64,000 nt of DNA from Trochalopteron elliotii (taxonomy: Eukaryota > Chordata > Aves > Passeriformes > Leiothrichidae): positions 498,992-562,991 of the forward strand of contig JANPWX010000129.1 of the NCBI GenBank assembly GCA_024734555.1, read 5' to 3'. Below are positions 45,108 through 59,860 of this stretch, in pieces. Under the pieces are notes generated by a model. It was not told the DNA's origin. It ran no database searches and saw nothing but the letters and a program-made list of their open reading frames with translations. Every line of letters begins with the position of its first letter. Positions within the stretch are counted from its first letter, which is position 1. A program made the translations under genes and the position numbers.

Positions 45108-48100
45108 GGTAGATCCACTTTTTCTTCTCAGCTTCTGTCCTGAGTTTAGTTCAGTGTATTTTATAAAACCACAAAGCCAAACAACTGCCAAATAACTCGA
45201 GGAATTAATTAACCTCATGTTTGGCTTGGCATGTTCCTTTTGCCTTCTATTTACTTTCTCAGCAGTAACTTACTGTGCAGTAAATTACAAACAACATTTC
45301 TTCAACTCATGTTACAGAGTGAGCTATCATTCCTGAGAGAGGATTATTACTGAGTCAAATATAACTATACTGTAGACATGTTGCACATCATTTATCTGCC
45401 TTTACAGTTTTCCTCTTTGTGTTTTTCTGTATGTGTCACAGACAGAGTCTGGAATTCTGTTTATTTCTGCTCCTCACCAGACTTCTGTATAGACTATTAT
45501 TTTCACTTGAAACGTCAACTGCACTCATAGCAAAGTGATTCCTGACATACCAGAAAGCAAGTTTGAAGATGTCATCTCCAAAAATAAGTTTATTTTAGTG
45601 CATGATTGCTTACAGTGCTGCATGACAACTACTGAAATCAATACAGTGCTTCCTGAGTACACATTACACAATGTTTCTATTCAAATATTTGAATAAGGGA
45701 GTACTTGAAGAATAAAATTCTCTTCTAAGGTGTCCATGGCAGAATTTGGCCCACTCCTCTTTCTGTATTTACAGATTTCCCAAGGACAGTGTTAGAAGAA
45801 CTTAGTCATGTACACACAGCAAAACACACAAGAGGATTGTTAAAGGTAATTTTGTAACCAATTTTAAATATTCTTGATTTTCACCTGATAAGTCCATCTA
45901 GAAAGAAATAAAAAGAAAGGCTATTTTTACATGTAGGTAATATTAAACCTGCCATTTAATAGAGGTAACCAAATATATGGTATATGCACTTTGAAGTATG
46001 TATCAACCTCTGTCATATGACCAAGTCATAATTATGTAGCAAACAAACCAAAGGGCACTAATGAGAAAATTATTTCTGTTGTTTACTCAAAATGTTGCCA
46101 TATTCAGACACCTGGTAGTTATATTACCAGATCAAGAGATACATTAGTTGCAGTAGTGATACCTCATAAAACAGAACCTCAACATCAAGACTTTCATTAC
46201 AGTAGTTCAGTTTTTCTTGCCAGCATATAAAACTCTTTCTTCATGCTGAAACACAGCTCTGTGTTTCCTGTGTAAATTGATCTTAGGGAATTGCAGGATA
46301 ACAGGATGATCTGCCATTGTGTGTGTTTATGCTGTATTACCAACTATCTGTTCATGTGTTAATATTTTAATTGCAAGATAGTCAGTGTTTGCATTGTAAA
46401 ATTACCAATTGCATGGTAGATGTATAAACGTTTTCACTGGTTAAATCTAGTGCTTTTCCAGTGTAACACCTCAAGCACCCCAGCACATGTCTCAGGGGCT
46501 TCTCCTGTGCTGTCCCTGGAGCACAATAACTCTGCAGAAGAGTGTCTGCATTCCCCCTTAGAAAACATGTCTGGCTCAAGTGTATGCACTGGAGGCTCCA
46601 GGTTTCTGGAGTCAGAGCTATAGTAGCATCTCAAATTTTTAAACTATAATTTTTGAGCTCTTTTAGTTGCTGAAGAAAACTAAACCTGTTGGGAGTAGAG
46701 CTGATGCAGTAGTATCTACTCTTTCTGCCCTCCACCAGTTCAATATGGTGTCAGACCTCAGCTTAAAGTGCTTATCAAACCCACCCTGCCTCAACACAAA
46801 GCTCAGCCTCAGGGAACAGCAGCACCAGGATCTGCCCATGGCTCTGCCCTCCTCAGCACTGGTCAGGAAGAGGGAGGATGAGGAGAGGTGACCTGACCAG
46901 ACAATTGGTAGAAACAAGAACACAGGACACAAAGCAGGCTTATGAGACAGCTCTAGGCACATAATGTGCTCTTAGGACAGACTTCATTCAGCCCTTCATT
47001 AAAAAATACAGTCTGCTGTCTTGACAGAAACACCTTCATTTATAAACACTCAGAAAGTATCTGTGCATTTACTGTAATTGTGTTCTAGCTGAGGTTACTG
47101 GCAGTCAATTCCTGTTGTTTACATACAGTCTGGTAATTTTAGTTGTCCTGGTATCTGCCCAAGTCAGAGTCTTTCCTATCTGCTATCACTGTTGAAAGGA
47201 GATTAAGTTATACTTGCAAATGCAAGGAAGTAAGGGGTATCCAGTGGGTGCTGCTGAGACTTGCTCCAGAACACCTGCCATATAGGCTGAAGATGAGACA
47301 CTCAGGAAAACAGGGAGAGGAAAACCACCCAGCCAACTTTTAATTAACTCCAAAAAGCAGAAGAGCTTCAAAGGAATTGCACTGTTGTGCTTGGCCTCTT
47401 TTCCTATACATTCTCATGTGCAGAGATGCTGAGTAACTTCAAACCCTCTTCTATTTTTTACATTTCACTGGGAATGAGCATTGTTACTGTGTGGCTGAAT
47501 TGCAAATAGAATGGGAATCACTTCCACTTCTGCTGTATGTGTTAGTGCTGCAGCAGTGGTGTTTATGGTGTTGGCTAAAGGTGTGCCATAGTTTCTTGGT
47601 CTACACCTGTCCAAAGGTTTGCAATTTGCCTGTAAATGTAGGCTGGGAAAATAGGAATCAGAAGTAGGAATTGCCTGTGCCTTTCACCCTGGTGCAGTGT
47701 GCTCTGAAATGGCAGATTTAAAGCAAAGCAAAAGAAGTCATTTCAATTTTGGAAAACTGTAAAAACAACAAATAGTTTTGTTTCTGCCCTAATGTACAAG
47801 GTGTTCCAATGTGGGATAGTGCTACAGTAAGGCCCTGCACTGACAATTCATCTCTGTTGTTTTGGAGTCAGTTAGGTCAGTCCAAATTGACATCAGGTGT
47901 GAGGGTTTCCCATTGATACATGCTCTGGGACCACACTGTAACTTGTAGTTTTAGAATACACGGGGACTATCCCTAATACATATAAAAGGGTCTATCCCAG
48001 TTTCAGAATGAAACTAATTCACTGGTTTGTATGAAGTACTTGTAAAAAGCCACTTGTAGCACAGGTAAAACCTAACATTGGTTCAAATCAATGGAAAAAC

Positions 48101-49424
48101 TTCCCTACCAGGATCAGGCCTGACTAAAATCAAAGAAAGGAACCTTGTTGACTTCAGCAAAATTATGCATGATGCTCACTGTGATCAGTGAATGCTGTTG
48201 TCTGTCACTTTCCTGAGCACTGCTTTTAGTCTAAAATCACAAATATTTTCCCCAGGCAATTTAACCTTGAAAAAAGGTGCCTCCAGCAGAACTACTTTTT
48301 AAGAACTATTTTGAGGATCAGTAGCAGTATTGCATACTCAAGGATCCTTTTATTAGAACTTTCATAAATATTGCATACACTGAGTGTGTAATGTGCTGTG
48401 TTGGTTCCTCTGCAGCACTGACATCCATCATGTCAGCAATCAGCAGTTTAGGGCTCTGGGAAACTAAACTGAAACCAAGCAATCTAATGGGCTCTGGAGG
48501 ACTGCAGTTGTCTTATTTGGGCAAAGCTGGAGGAAATGAGGGGTCTCACACTGTGCAGCCCTGGTGAGAATGGTTCCAAAAGAGCTGCTTCTTAGAAGGA
48601 AAATATGGACATTCATGTTTCAGTTCTAATCATAAGCTATTACAACACCCAAAATCCCAAAAGTCATTCCACCCACTGCTTGGACTATAGTATAACAGTC
48701 AGGGAGAATAATCTAATGTTTAGATTATGAGCCTAAGGCTTTATTCTTCTCTCACAAAAGTTTAGTGAAGCTTTATTTGATTGACATGAGTGGAATCACC
48801 TTTTGATAAAAGCAATTTGAATCCAAGGGTTCTAAAGTCAGGCCTTCCTGGAGATATGTACATTATTTCCAGTTCTGTCACTGACTCTGACGGGGACATT
48901 TACCCTGTTTTGTATTGGTCCTTCTTTGTAATAGAAAAGAAAATAATTAACACACTTGATTCAAAGTGCTTTAAATTAGATGTGTAACAACATAGCATGA
49001 ACAACATATGCACAAAACTGTAACTATAAAAAATGTAAAACAAACATTGTGTTTGGAGCAGCTGCTCCCAGGTACTGAGCTAGGCCTCCTTCTTGGAGCC
49101 TGACTACACCATGGGTAAGTTGTTCCTAGCAGCAACTAAAACACTAAATTCTGGTGGGCTTATACTGGTTCTGTGTAGAGAGTGTTCATATTCATATTGT
49201 CCTCTGTGAGCTCCTTGGTTAATCATGATAATTTATACCTACTTGTATTTGGTTTACTTGCTTTCAAGGCATGAATAAGTAACATTACCTAGATATTTTT
49301 AGAAGGAAGGAAATGAAACACCAAGACCCATTATTTAAAACTGTAAAACTGATTTTAGACTGGTACTGTACAGTATAATTGCAAAGGTGTTTTTTAAAAA
49401 AAATTCATAGTGTTTAAATATAAA

Positions 49425-49460
49425 ACAATATATACATATATAATATAATATATACATATG
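49425..49460. repeat. AT-rich simple repeat
   Basis: Repeating atatac/atataat units such as caatatatacatatataatataatatat. In PRSS12 intron 1. Confidence 0.7.
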
Positions 49461-51199
49461 CACAGTTTAGCCAAATAACTTTGCAGATAAGTCATAATAT
49501 TTAAGCTAGAAAAACTCAGAGACTTACAGGTAAGCCTTTGAATATGGTATTGTATTTAGTTATGGCAGGTGCCTAACACTGAGTATGGGCTTCCTTAGCC
49601 CAGGTACTAAAGCAGGAGGTGCAGTGAGTTTCTCTCTGAGCAGTCTGTCCCTGTAACTATAATCACATCATGACATTGTCTCACTGCCATCTTTTTGCAT
49701 CTTGTGAGAAAGGAACACAGTTCAGAGGGAATGTTACAATAATCCTCTGTTTCTGGGCAAATGGCTTGATTTGTGCCCGTGTTCCACCTTAAGCCATCTC
49801 ACAAAGTCTCTAATTCTTTCCTATTGCCCCCATGGAGGCTTTTGGACAGACACTGGCCCTGGTGATGCCACTGGAGTTTACCACCGAGTCCAACAGGAAC
49901 AGATGATCTGTCCATTACAAAGATTTGGCTATTGTTCAGTAGCTGTGTCTTCCCTCTCTAGCAGGGGCCAACCTGGATTTCATTTTTCTGGGGGAACAAA
50001 GCAGCATTCTGAAAAGACTGCAGAAACACAGCTAAACCCAGATCATGCAGTATTTTTGGTAGGTTTTTGCTTAAATCCCCTACATGCTGAACTTACGGGG
50101 GATTTTGAAACTTAATTTACTAAGTGCAAGATCAAGTTCTTAGCAATAAACTTCTGTGTTCTTCACTAATAGACCAAGTCCTCATAAAGTATTTTGGGAA
50201 CCAGACTGAAGAATTCTAAAAAAAAACCTATTAATATGTTGGGCTAAATTAGAGTGGTATCCTTTCTGAAAGTGAGACCAGTTAAAGGGCTTGAAGTCTT
50301 CTGGGGGTTTTTTTAATCTGTGTCTAGGTATCTGTACTCTCCTCCATGCCATCAGCCTGGTATTCTTTCCAGGGAAACATCTGCACTGCATAACATCATT
50401 CTGTCTTCTTGAAAGGAGCACATTTGACTTGGAACACAGCTTTGGAAGCTGCTTTTTTTTAAATGTGTAGATTATCAATAGGGACCTTGGTGCCTCCACA
50501 CCCTCTTCACGTGGTATTTTATGCCAATATGTATGATTATCATGTTGTTCAAATTAGCTTTTTTTTTGCCCATACACCTTCAATGGCTACTGTTGGAAGA
50601 GAAGGATAACAATCTTTTTCAGTCATCTGAAAGTAAATTAATTTAAAAAATCCTCACAACCCGAAGTCAGCTTTCACAACAAACAAAATAGTATTATTAA
50701 TTATCAGCTTCCTTGCTGACTTTGTGCTATTACAAAAGATGTAAAACAAAGGACAACGAAGCAGGGAATTTTAATTTTCATTTCAACAATTATGCTTGAT
50801 CATGTTTAGTATAGCTATAGATAGGACACAATTCTCATTTAGGTAGGAGATAGTATTAGAGCAATGCAGGAGAAAATGTGAAGTCATTCAAAACCAAACT
50901 GTACATCAATATATTTAATGCCATCAATACATTTAATTTATTAATATATTAATACTGATGAAATGTAAAGCTGATCAAGAGCTCGATGCTGAAAATGCTG
51001 GTCAGTCCTTACACACTGAAAACTTCCTCTGAAGTCTGAGAGTTCAGCTGGGAGTGTGTGAGGGGAGCACAAGACTCTTGGCTCAGCTCATGGATGTTGT
51101 CGAGCACCAGCACTAAGCTGTGAACCCCGTTATCCTAAGATGTGGGGGTGAAAAGAAAGTCATACTGTGTAAAGTGTTCATCCTTGGAGCCAGGCATCC

Positions 51200-52170
51200 T
51201 TCTATTTCTCACTCTGGCACTTCACTTCTGTAGACCAAGCGCTTCCCGGATAAGTGAACCCGGTTACAAAAAAGGAATGCCAGCCAGCCTTGGCAAACCG
51301 AGCCTACTGAACGCTTACGGCACAGCTTTGAAACGCGGTTCACCTACCCAGTATTAGAATAGCGGCGGAATAAACTCAGGCGGCACCTTCGTCTTCCCGC
51401 TGCATCCCCTGATGCACGAGTTTAACTCTCCTCTGCGAACAGCGCTGGCTGTCGCTTTGGCAGACGGTGTCCGTCCCCTCGTTCCCCGTTCACTCCAGCG
51501 ACAGGGAACCGGGTACGGGATGGGAGAACGCCCGGNNNNNNNNNNNNNNNNNNNNNNNNNNNNNNNNNNNNNNNNNNNNNNNNNNNNNNNNNNNNNNNNN
51601 NNNNNNNNNNNNNNNNNNNNNNNNNNNNNNNNNNNNNNNNNNNNNNNNNNNNNNNNNNNNNNNNNNNNNNNNNNNNNNNNNNNNNNNNNNNNNNNNNNNN
51701 NNNNNNNNNNNNNNNNNNNNNNNNNNNNNNNNNNNNNNNNNNNNNNNNNNNNNNNNNNNNNNNNNNNNNNNNNNNNNNNNNNNNNNNNNNNNNNNNNNNN
51801 NNNNNNNNNNNNNNNNNNNNNNNNNNNNNNNNNNNTCCCCCGCCGGCCTCGGGGCTGCCACCCCCGTACCATCGCTCCCTCTCGCCGGCGGTCCTCCGGG
51901 TTCTGCGCTGCCCGCGGTCCCAGCGCAGCTGCACAGGCTCACCCCACCGCTCGCACTGGGGCTCCCCTAGCAGCCTCCTTCTCTGCCCTCGCCCCGTGCC
52001 TGTCTCTCCCCCGACCTGCGATAGCCTCACAAAGAGCAGAAGGAGCCGGGACAGAGCCTGGCCTGGGGCCCGCAGCTTCGGGGCGAGAGGGACAAAACGG
52101 GCCCTCAGGGACGTCTGGGGCGGCACAGGGATGGAGAGATCCCCAGATGTGTTAGCGGGGAACAAAGGGG
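51200..52170. promoter_or_regulatory. PRSS12 CpG-island promoter and first-exon region
   Basis: GC- and CpG-rich block placed upstream of PRSS12 exon 2 on the minus strand, split by a 300-N gap. It should contain the transcription start and exon 1. A minus-strand ATG at 51870-51872 (GAGCGATGG context) opens a frame MVRGWQPRGRRG into the gap, but this does not resemble the human N-terminus, so I do not call it the start. Confidence 0.6.
51536..51835. other. Assembly gap (300 N), probably holding PRSS12 exon 1
   Basis: Run of exactly 300 N. Human exon 1 codes for the signal peptide, proline-rich part and kringle, roughly 500 bp; neither flank shows kringle coding sequence, and exon 2 requires a preceding exon ending with one base of a codon. 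If the exon is in the gap, the stated gap length is likely too small. Confidence 0.95.
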
Positions 52171-52199
52171 CTGGAAACAAATGCCGTGAAATGTCTTTG

Positions 52200-55100
52200 A
52201 GGGTTTAGCGTTATCCCAGTCCCATGTGCTCTGAATAGTAATCTGCTTATTTCCGAGCGCTGCAGAGGTCTGCATGACCTGATCATCTCTGATTTCCTTG
52301 TCCCACCGGGATGGCTGTCAGTTACTTCTGCTGCTTTGTCTCATATTGTTCGGTTGTTAGTTTGGGTTAGTTACTATGTTTTACTTTACTGCTGCTTTTA
52401 ATCTATGCCGTTCATCTTGAGGTCCAATTCTGCCTCATGGAGCAGGTATCCTTTATTTGGCCATCTGTCTGTAATGTGAGTCTGTTGATTCGCCTCTCCA
52501 TAAGATTCTTTTTCCTTGATAATTTTTTGTATAGAAAGTGTTGATCTGGTTCGTGAGTGAGCACATCAATATTTCCACTATCTTTCGTTGAGACAAAAGT
52601 CTAAAAAAAAGAGGGTGCTTTCCATGCAGAATGCCACATGTATGCAGTGAACAGTGCCCTTCCTTTAGCAGCCTCCAAACTGTTCAAAAGGTGCAAAGTG
52701 CAACTTTACCAGTTCACAACTTGGTTCATAAGAACAAAAGAGCTCCAATGCTGAGGAAAGCAGGTACCGCAGTGTTTGGGATTGCCTGTGCTCATCTTAG
52801 GTCTGCTCATCTGTGGTTAATTCTTTATTGCAGCACTACAGTTTGTATTTTAATCACTTACAAAGTTAAAGCATACTCTGCTGGGGTTTCTACAGCAACG
52901 TGATAACTATGCTATCACAGTGTCTGTTGCACTTCTTTGTGGACAGAAACGCACAGATTGTTCTTTCTTGCTGAGATTTCTTCTGGGGATATGGATATGC
53001 ATTATTAAAAAAAAACCATCAGGACTGGCAAGAATTTAATTTGTTTTCAAAGTATTGGACTATATACAAGACATTAGCCTGAAAGCAACTTATTATGGCT
53101 GTTTTTAAATTGTCTGAAACTCTGTTTCTGTCATGACAAGTTGCTTGCTTTTATCTTTTGGGAAGAACCAGTTAAAAGCATGCTCAGCCTAGCTGGTTAA
53201 GGTTTCCTTCATTGCCTAGTAAACACTTTCTGGCATCAAGTAACAGCAATATTTCATTTTCCCAGACCTAAGCTCTTTTTTCAGCCCTCTGTAGCCTGAA
53301 AGACGAAGGGTTCTCCTGATCAGCACAGGGGGAAGAGAACAAATGAGTATGATGAGTCTTGCAAAGTGCTTCAGGCAAAGCTCTGAGCCTGGCACTTATT
53401 CATGTATTCTGATTGCATTCGCCTCCCCAAGGTGTGTGGGCTGTGCAGTGAACCTTCTTTACCTGTTTGGGTAGAGGTATTTGTGCTTGAGCTTGCAAAA
53501 TGGTACTCAGCAGGAGGTGGGGGAAATGAGGGCAGGCTACTTGGGGGAAAAAGGTTTGGAAGTAACTACAATTCCAAAAAAGCATCAGGAAGAAAAAAAG
53601 CAGTGTCATAATGATTCACTCCCAAGACAGGGTTCAGGTTTAATGGAAGGATCCACATTACAGAATGACCCCTGAACATTTTTATTTTTATCATGATTCT
53701 TCTTTTTGATGTGATTTTATAAGAAGAAGGAGCCTTCATTTGTTTTAGCAACTATAAATGAGCATTCCCTATGATGTGAGGTCTGTAATGCTACAGGAAA
53801 TAATGCTTTTGTTACAATTTACAAATTAGGGACTCAGTCTGACATCCATCCAAGACATTGATAGTAAACTCACTGTAAAGAGGAGGGGCACTCTTCAAAG
53901 GAATCCTGGAGCTGATGGAGGGCTTTTTGCAGGCTGTATGCTTTGCACTTGGTTTGCAGCTTCTGTCTTGGCTTGAGCATTTCCGAGTGTCTCCCCCATA
54001 TGGTTCCTCTGGTGTCTGAACAGTGTGAGCACGTGCACAGTTTGTCCTGCAGCTCTGGCACTTACAGGTGCCACGCAGAGAATCACTCTGATCTGCTTGA
54101 CTGCTTTTATCACACTTGCAGGAAGCTCATTATCTCTGTGACTTCTGCCTCTGTCACACGCAGTCACAATCACTCAAAAGTTATTGGGAAAGAGCAAAGA
54201 CAAAGCAAGAGTTACATTAATAGACTGTAGTTTTGATTCTTTTGGACTTAAAATGGACTCTCACATTTAACAGTAAAAAACTGCACTATACTTAAAGGGT
54301 GGACTTCACATATTTAGAAACAAGAAACAGAGGATTATTACTCTGATATTGCTTTAGAAAGATGCCAGATATGAAATGCTCTTAGTGCATTTGGCTGCCT
54401 TAAAAAGTGTTCTCTCTGCTGTAGAAAACTGTTGAAAACTCATTCACAAATTGAATTGCAAATGAAAAGGAAAGAAAAAGTATGTTTTCATAGTTAGGAA
54501 AATAGGCAAGTAGTTCTTTGGAAACCTCAAAATCAATCTGGGTGTTACATATAACTGGGATTTCAAAATTATGGCATCCAGCTTTTCAGGAAAAAAAGGC
54601 AAAAAATGCTGAAAAATCATAATTCTTTGGAAACAGTGCTAGTTAAACTCCTGCAGCAGCACTGGGGGATTTAAAGTCAGTAATCTGTGTTTAACTAGGC
54701 TGGCATTTTTATAGGAAACCAAAGGCTTGTTTTGATCTTTTGGGATTGGTAGGGAAAATAATTCATTAAGACGATATTACAGTGGGTGAACTGGCTCCAG
54801 GTGAAGCCCATCCCCCTTACACAAAACGGTTCTAATACTTAGTCTCAGTATTTAGCTTGTTTTGACAGCAGTCCCATAGACCAACACTCATGACCAAAGC
54901 TGGGAAATCTGTGCTGTGCACTGGCAACTTCCATGGCAGCAGTTGGAAATCATCTGCCAGAATAGGTTTTAGTTTCTGTACAATTCCACAGGGTTGGCTG
55001 CTTTTTTTCTCTAGTGATATTTGATAGTCCCAACACCAAACTGTTGATAAAACAAAGAATAATAAATAATTCATAGTTAGGAATGGATCTGACCACTTCA

Positions 55101-58100
55101 GCTCCCCCTGCTCCCCCCATATTTCCAAGCACAGATTCTGTAGGTTACCCAGGAAATGGAAATTTGGACATACTCACATAATACAGAGCAGTGTGGGTTA
55201 TTCATAATATGCAAGGCTTTAAAGGAAACTTACTCAAGAGCTTCCTTCACCCTAATAGCTTTCTAAAAGCACTTGATAGTTCTTCCCTGTGGCTGGCTCT
55301 GATTTTGCATTGTGTGAGGATACAGGTTATTAGAGGACTAATTTTCAATGAGTGCTTCATGTGAATAGGTGAAAATATCTGATGTGTGCGTTAACCATGC
55401 AAAAAATAGTAGTCCTGCATTTCAAAACATTTAATACCCAGCATTTAAAATTCAGCTGGAGAATCAGTCTAATTCTGCTGCCATTTGAATCAAAAGGAAA
55501 ATTCACTGATTAGCCTCTTCCTGTGTTCAGTAAAGCTGCTTACCTTTATTTTCGAGTCACTCGTGCAGCGTGCTGTCACAGAGATTTTAGAAAAGCTGAG
55601 CACTTCCAGCTGTTGGTGGAATTCAGTTAAAATCCTGGTGACAAGTAAAGGCCTGACTCAGTCCTGTCTCACTGCCACTGATAGCCCTATCCAAGGTATT
55701 CTCTCCTGCATTCTCTCCTGCCCAGGTTAGCATCAAGCAGCAGCACAGATGTGACAGCTCAGAGCAAGGGTTGGCTCCAGGCAATGAGCTAGGTGAGAAA
55801 TTCCCCCAGGAAAGAAGTACAAAGCAGAGAAAATGTAGTCAAACAGCCAGGCATGACAATGAAATTATTTTTATACTGTCTAGCTAGTAATTTTGTACTT
55901 TTATTTTTTTATACATATTCAGCTACACTGGGGCAAATAGATCAAGTGCTGGAATAAATGGAAAAACTTGTACACATGACCTAGTGGGCACTGGGTGAGA
56001 TCAAACACCAGCCTGAAGTCAGGACTAGGAGAGGAAGCAAGGCTTCACACAAAGGAGACTTCCATGTGCAAAATGAGCCAGGAATGGGTGCCGAAATGAG
56101 TCAACATTTTTAGGATGTAAGTCAGCGCTCTTATAAAATAATTTTATTCATTAGTGTCATTCTTTTTAACTACATGGGCAGCAGAAATTTGAAATGCTGC
56201 CAAGTCTGACTCAAAATTAATTTGGGTTTGTGCTTATGTGGAAGAGAATAGGCCTTTTGTCCACAATGCCATATAAGCTCCATAGGGTGACCCTGCATTG
56301 CACAGGATGTAGCTGAACAGCTGGTAATTGATGAGCTTTCCATTAACACATAACACAGTGTGCACAGTAATGAGATCACAGGAAAAGCTTTTTTAAAGTG
56401 TTTAAGCACTTTCTTGTACAAGGAGCTGAGTTCGTATTATAAGGGAACAAGGAACCTGCTTTCCTGGAACAAGGCAATAAGAAACTTGATTTCCTGGAGG
56501 AGTTCAATACACAGGTGTGTCTGTGCTCAGCACTGGGTTCCACAGACATGGTGAAGTAAGTGCAGTTAAAACTGAAAGGTTTAAAACTGGGGACCTGCAG
56601 CAGTTTCAGGCACACGAAGAACGAGGCAGGCACAGCAGGTCAGGGGAAAGCTCCTCTATTTTAATTATCTGACTCCAATACTTACATACATTTGTACAGA
56701 GGTCAAGAGATTGGTTACACAAGTTGCCACCTCTTTGACCTGGATGGTGAACATCACCATCAATCATATTTCTCCTCCCAGAGAAGAAATATGTAAACAA
56801 TAAATAATTTCTAAAAATATACATTATTTTCTTGAAGCTGCATGAGAATCTGCACTGCAAGATTTCAAACACTTGCAAGCAAGAAAACTGAGGGCAACAT
56901 CGACCAGTTTCTGTTGCATCTGTAAAGCAGGTTACAGGAGTACCAGGTGGAACACTGGAGATAGCACTGGGATGTGTCCATGGGGTTGCTACCATTTCAG
57001 CAACACCCAGGGACATGCAACTGGCACAGCATGTGGACCTGATGGTGCACTCCCAGTGCTGTGGGTTTGAGCCTGGTTTGATTTTGCTTCCCTGAGCAAC
57101 CTCCAAGCTCTCCTTATGCTCCTCTCACAGAAGGAGTGTTCAGCAGCTCCCAGTGTGCAGTGCCATGTGGCAGAGTGGGGAGTGAGGCTGGAGTGTGAGA
57201 GCAGGAGAGCCCCAGCCTGCCTGTGCAAATACAGCAGAGGTGCTGCTTTATCTCCTGATGCTCCCAGTGGGAAGTAAAGGCAGCATCCCATATGTTGCAG
57301 TCTGTTAACTGGGTGAAAGGGGAGGCTCTGCAGCCAGCCTATAAATAAGTATATTTAAAGAGCCAAGAATATGCCAAGGAGGAGATTTTGAAGAAATGGT
57401 ATAGAAAATCACATTTTTTAACAAACAAGCTTAATGGAGTTTTGCTAAGAAATGAAACTTCAGTTCCAAACCTGACTACCCTCAGTCTATGTGGGATTTG
57501 GTAAGTGAGTCAGTCCTTTAAGGGACACAAAATGTGAAAAAAAAAAAAAAATGGATGTTTTCTTCATCATCATTTTAGACTCTTTTTCATATAGAAGGTG
57601 GCCCTTGCAAATGAGTCAACATTAGGTAAGCCTGCCACAGAACAGGATTAAGCCTTATCTATACAAAACACCCCCTGTGACTGAGGACAACTGGTTCACA
57701 GAGCTGAGATATATGACCTTCTACAATTTCCTCTGACATTCATGTGTAGAAGGTTCCCTGGGGTAAACAATGCTTTATAAATGTACATGTTTAAGTAAGT
57801 TCTTCTCTCAAACAATCCAGGTAGTTCCCTCCAATGATTTATGTCTGGAATGGTAGCATGTGTCTTCTCTTTGCTCAGAGATAAATTTCTGAAAACATTT
57901 CTGAATTAATACCCATTTCTGAATTCTGCATTTCATTGTTGTGAAGTGTAAGTGGAGTGAAAATCCCAAACCACAGAAAGTGAGGCAGGCAGGGCTGGTT
58001 TGTGTTTGTGTCTTCCACCTAACCCAAGACCCACCTTCCCATTTGCAGCACTGGAATGAGGCATTTCTGCTCTTTGCTGCACTACCTCCAACAGCAACAC

Positions 58101-59680
58101 ACACACAGCCTGTAAAATTTTTTTTTCTGCAGAGTTTCAGAGGGATGCAGGAATTACTTTAATGCTGAGCTACATATATGCAATGATCAACATTACCCAA
58201 ATGTAATCCTACCTATTTTAAATATATTTGTTTTCTGAGAAAGAAATGGATTCATTCTCTTATCGTTAGTAATAGCTTTGGATAATAATATTATTATTTT
58301 TTCAAAGGAACACATATTCTCATACTTACTGAAGGGAAAGCTAAAAAATCCAGTTTATACTTACTTGACTCACAGAGACTGAGATTTACTGGTTTGTATT
58401 GAAAGCATGAGCACTAATTTTAAATTATCTTTTGTTTTACTTGCAATTTCAATTATTTGAGCTGTGTAACTGTTAAGGAGGGGAGTATATTGAGTATAAT
58501 CCATGGTCTCTTGGCTGTATAGGTTAATAATTTCATTGAAACCAGTGAATCTTCTCATGTTAGTGAGATGATCTTGTGCATTATGAGTACATGGCTTAGT
58601 TTGCCCATATTGGTACCATTCTAAAAAATACAGATCCCAGAAGTTCCTAGCTGACTTTCACAAATGTATGCAGAGCTGGAGCAACCATTTCACACTGATT
58701 GCTATGAAGTGATGCACTTGGTATTTGTGCCTCCTTTCAACACTATAATTGAAATTTTACAATGCAGATACATATGCTTTAAAATAAACAAGGTGGGGAT
58801 CCTGTGTACAGTTTTGAGGATTTCTGTACCAAGTGGTATCAGAGTTACCTTTGCACTATTGAATTATGTCTCCTGTAGTTAGAACAGCACTGGCATTATG
58901 CAAACCTGTGACAGACATTGGCATTTAGATTGCCTTCATTCCCACAGAATGCAGGTGGAAAGGGTGACAGATGACAAGAGGGCAAAGCAGGAAAGTTCCA
59001 CTGCTGGAACTACTGGCAAAACAAAGTGCTTCCTTTTAATCATCATTGTTGGCTAAATCCTCCCTTATTCATCTTCACTTCTGACTTTCTTATCTCCTCA
59101 GATCCCTCTTGTCCTATCATTGTGATTTCATCATTGCTAGTTCCTTGATAATCTAATGATAATGATAATCTAAATCTGCAGAATTACACATTCCAATTTA
59201 CTGTTTTCTTACATAGCCATCTTGGCTGATATAATGATATGTCAAGTAAAAGGAAAAATTAAGTCCATTGGATTATGAAGAGCAACATATCTTCTCCTAT
59301 AGGTACAGCTATACAAAACATAGATAGTGATTTCTGTTTTCTTTATGATCTGCTTAGCATTCCATTTATTTTTCAATAAGTGCTGTATTACACTACACTC
59401 TACTTTTTGTACTTTAGACTTTTAAACATTGTTATTTTACACAATACCTCCCAATGGTAAGTCATTAAATCCCACCAGAACAAATGTCCAGTTGTCTGAA
59501 GTGGAAGGTACTGCTAACTTTATCACTGTAAAATTTCAAACCTCTCCTTGCTTTGTTATGATTATTACTCATTTTTGGAACCAGGTGTCAGAATGTTGCC
59601 ATTAGTTTCAGCACAGCCTTCATTTAGCCCTTAGAATAAGTGACTTGTGCTGGGAGCTGTAGGAGGTGAACTTGCAATTT
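52200..59680. other. Intergenic DNA upstream of PRSS12
   Basis: No exon with coding homology, RNA gene or clear transposon recognised. Contains a poly-A run at about 57,537-57,551. Confidence 0.45.
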
Positions 59681-59860
59681 GAATCATAGGATCATAGAAC
59701 ACCACTGGAAAGGACCTCAAGGGCCATCTGACCCAAACTTTCTTGCCAAAAGCACAGCCTAGACAGGATGGTCCAGCACCCTTAAAAGTGCCCAGTGTTG
59801 GGAAATCCACCACTTCCCTGGGGAAATTATTCCAATGATGTCTAGTCCATGGGTCCACTT
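59681..59860 (-). mobile_element. CR1 retroposon 3' fragment
   Basis: On + it reads GAATCATAGGATCATAGAA, the reverse complement of the CR1 3' tail, then ctggaaaggacctcaagggccatct and a later ccaccacttccctggggaa, all typical of the CR1 3' end. Hence minus orientation, truncated. Confidence 0.88.

Larger units (their letters stand above)
44034..51535 (-). other. PRSS12 intron 1 (up to the gap)
   Basis: About 7.5 kb. I searched the minus strand for kringle motifs (CRNPDG-like, WCFY-like, WGYCDC-like) and saw none. Simple repeats: (AAT)n at about 45,091-45,107 and an AT/TA-rich stretch at about 49,425-49,460. A 46,670-46,910 block looks different in composition from its flanks and could be an old repeat, unidentified. 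Confidence 0.5.

Noticed and set aside
46663..46962. 99-codon minus-strand ORF in a compositionally distinct block of PRSS12 intron 1
   Set aside because: Could be part of an old repeat but no family motif is readable, so not called as an element.
49771..50115. 114-codon plus-strand ORF in PRSS12 intron 1
   Set aside because: No domain or homologue recognised, antisense to PRSS12, no promoter or splice support.
51354..52180. Open frames across the second N gap
   Set aside because: Same artefact. None of the visible translated parts looks like a signal peptide or kringle.
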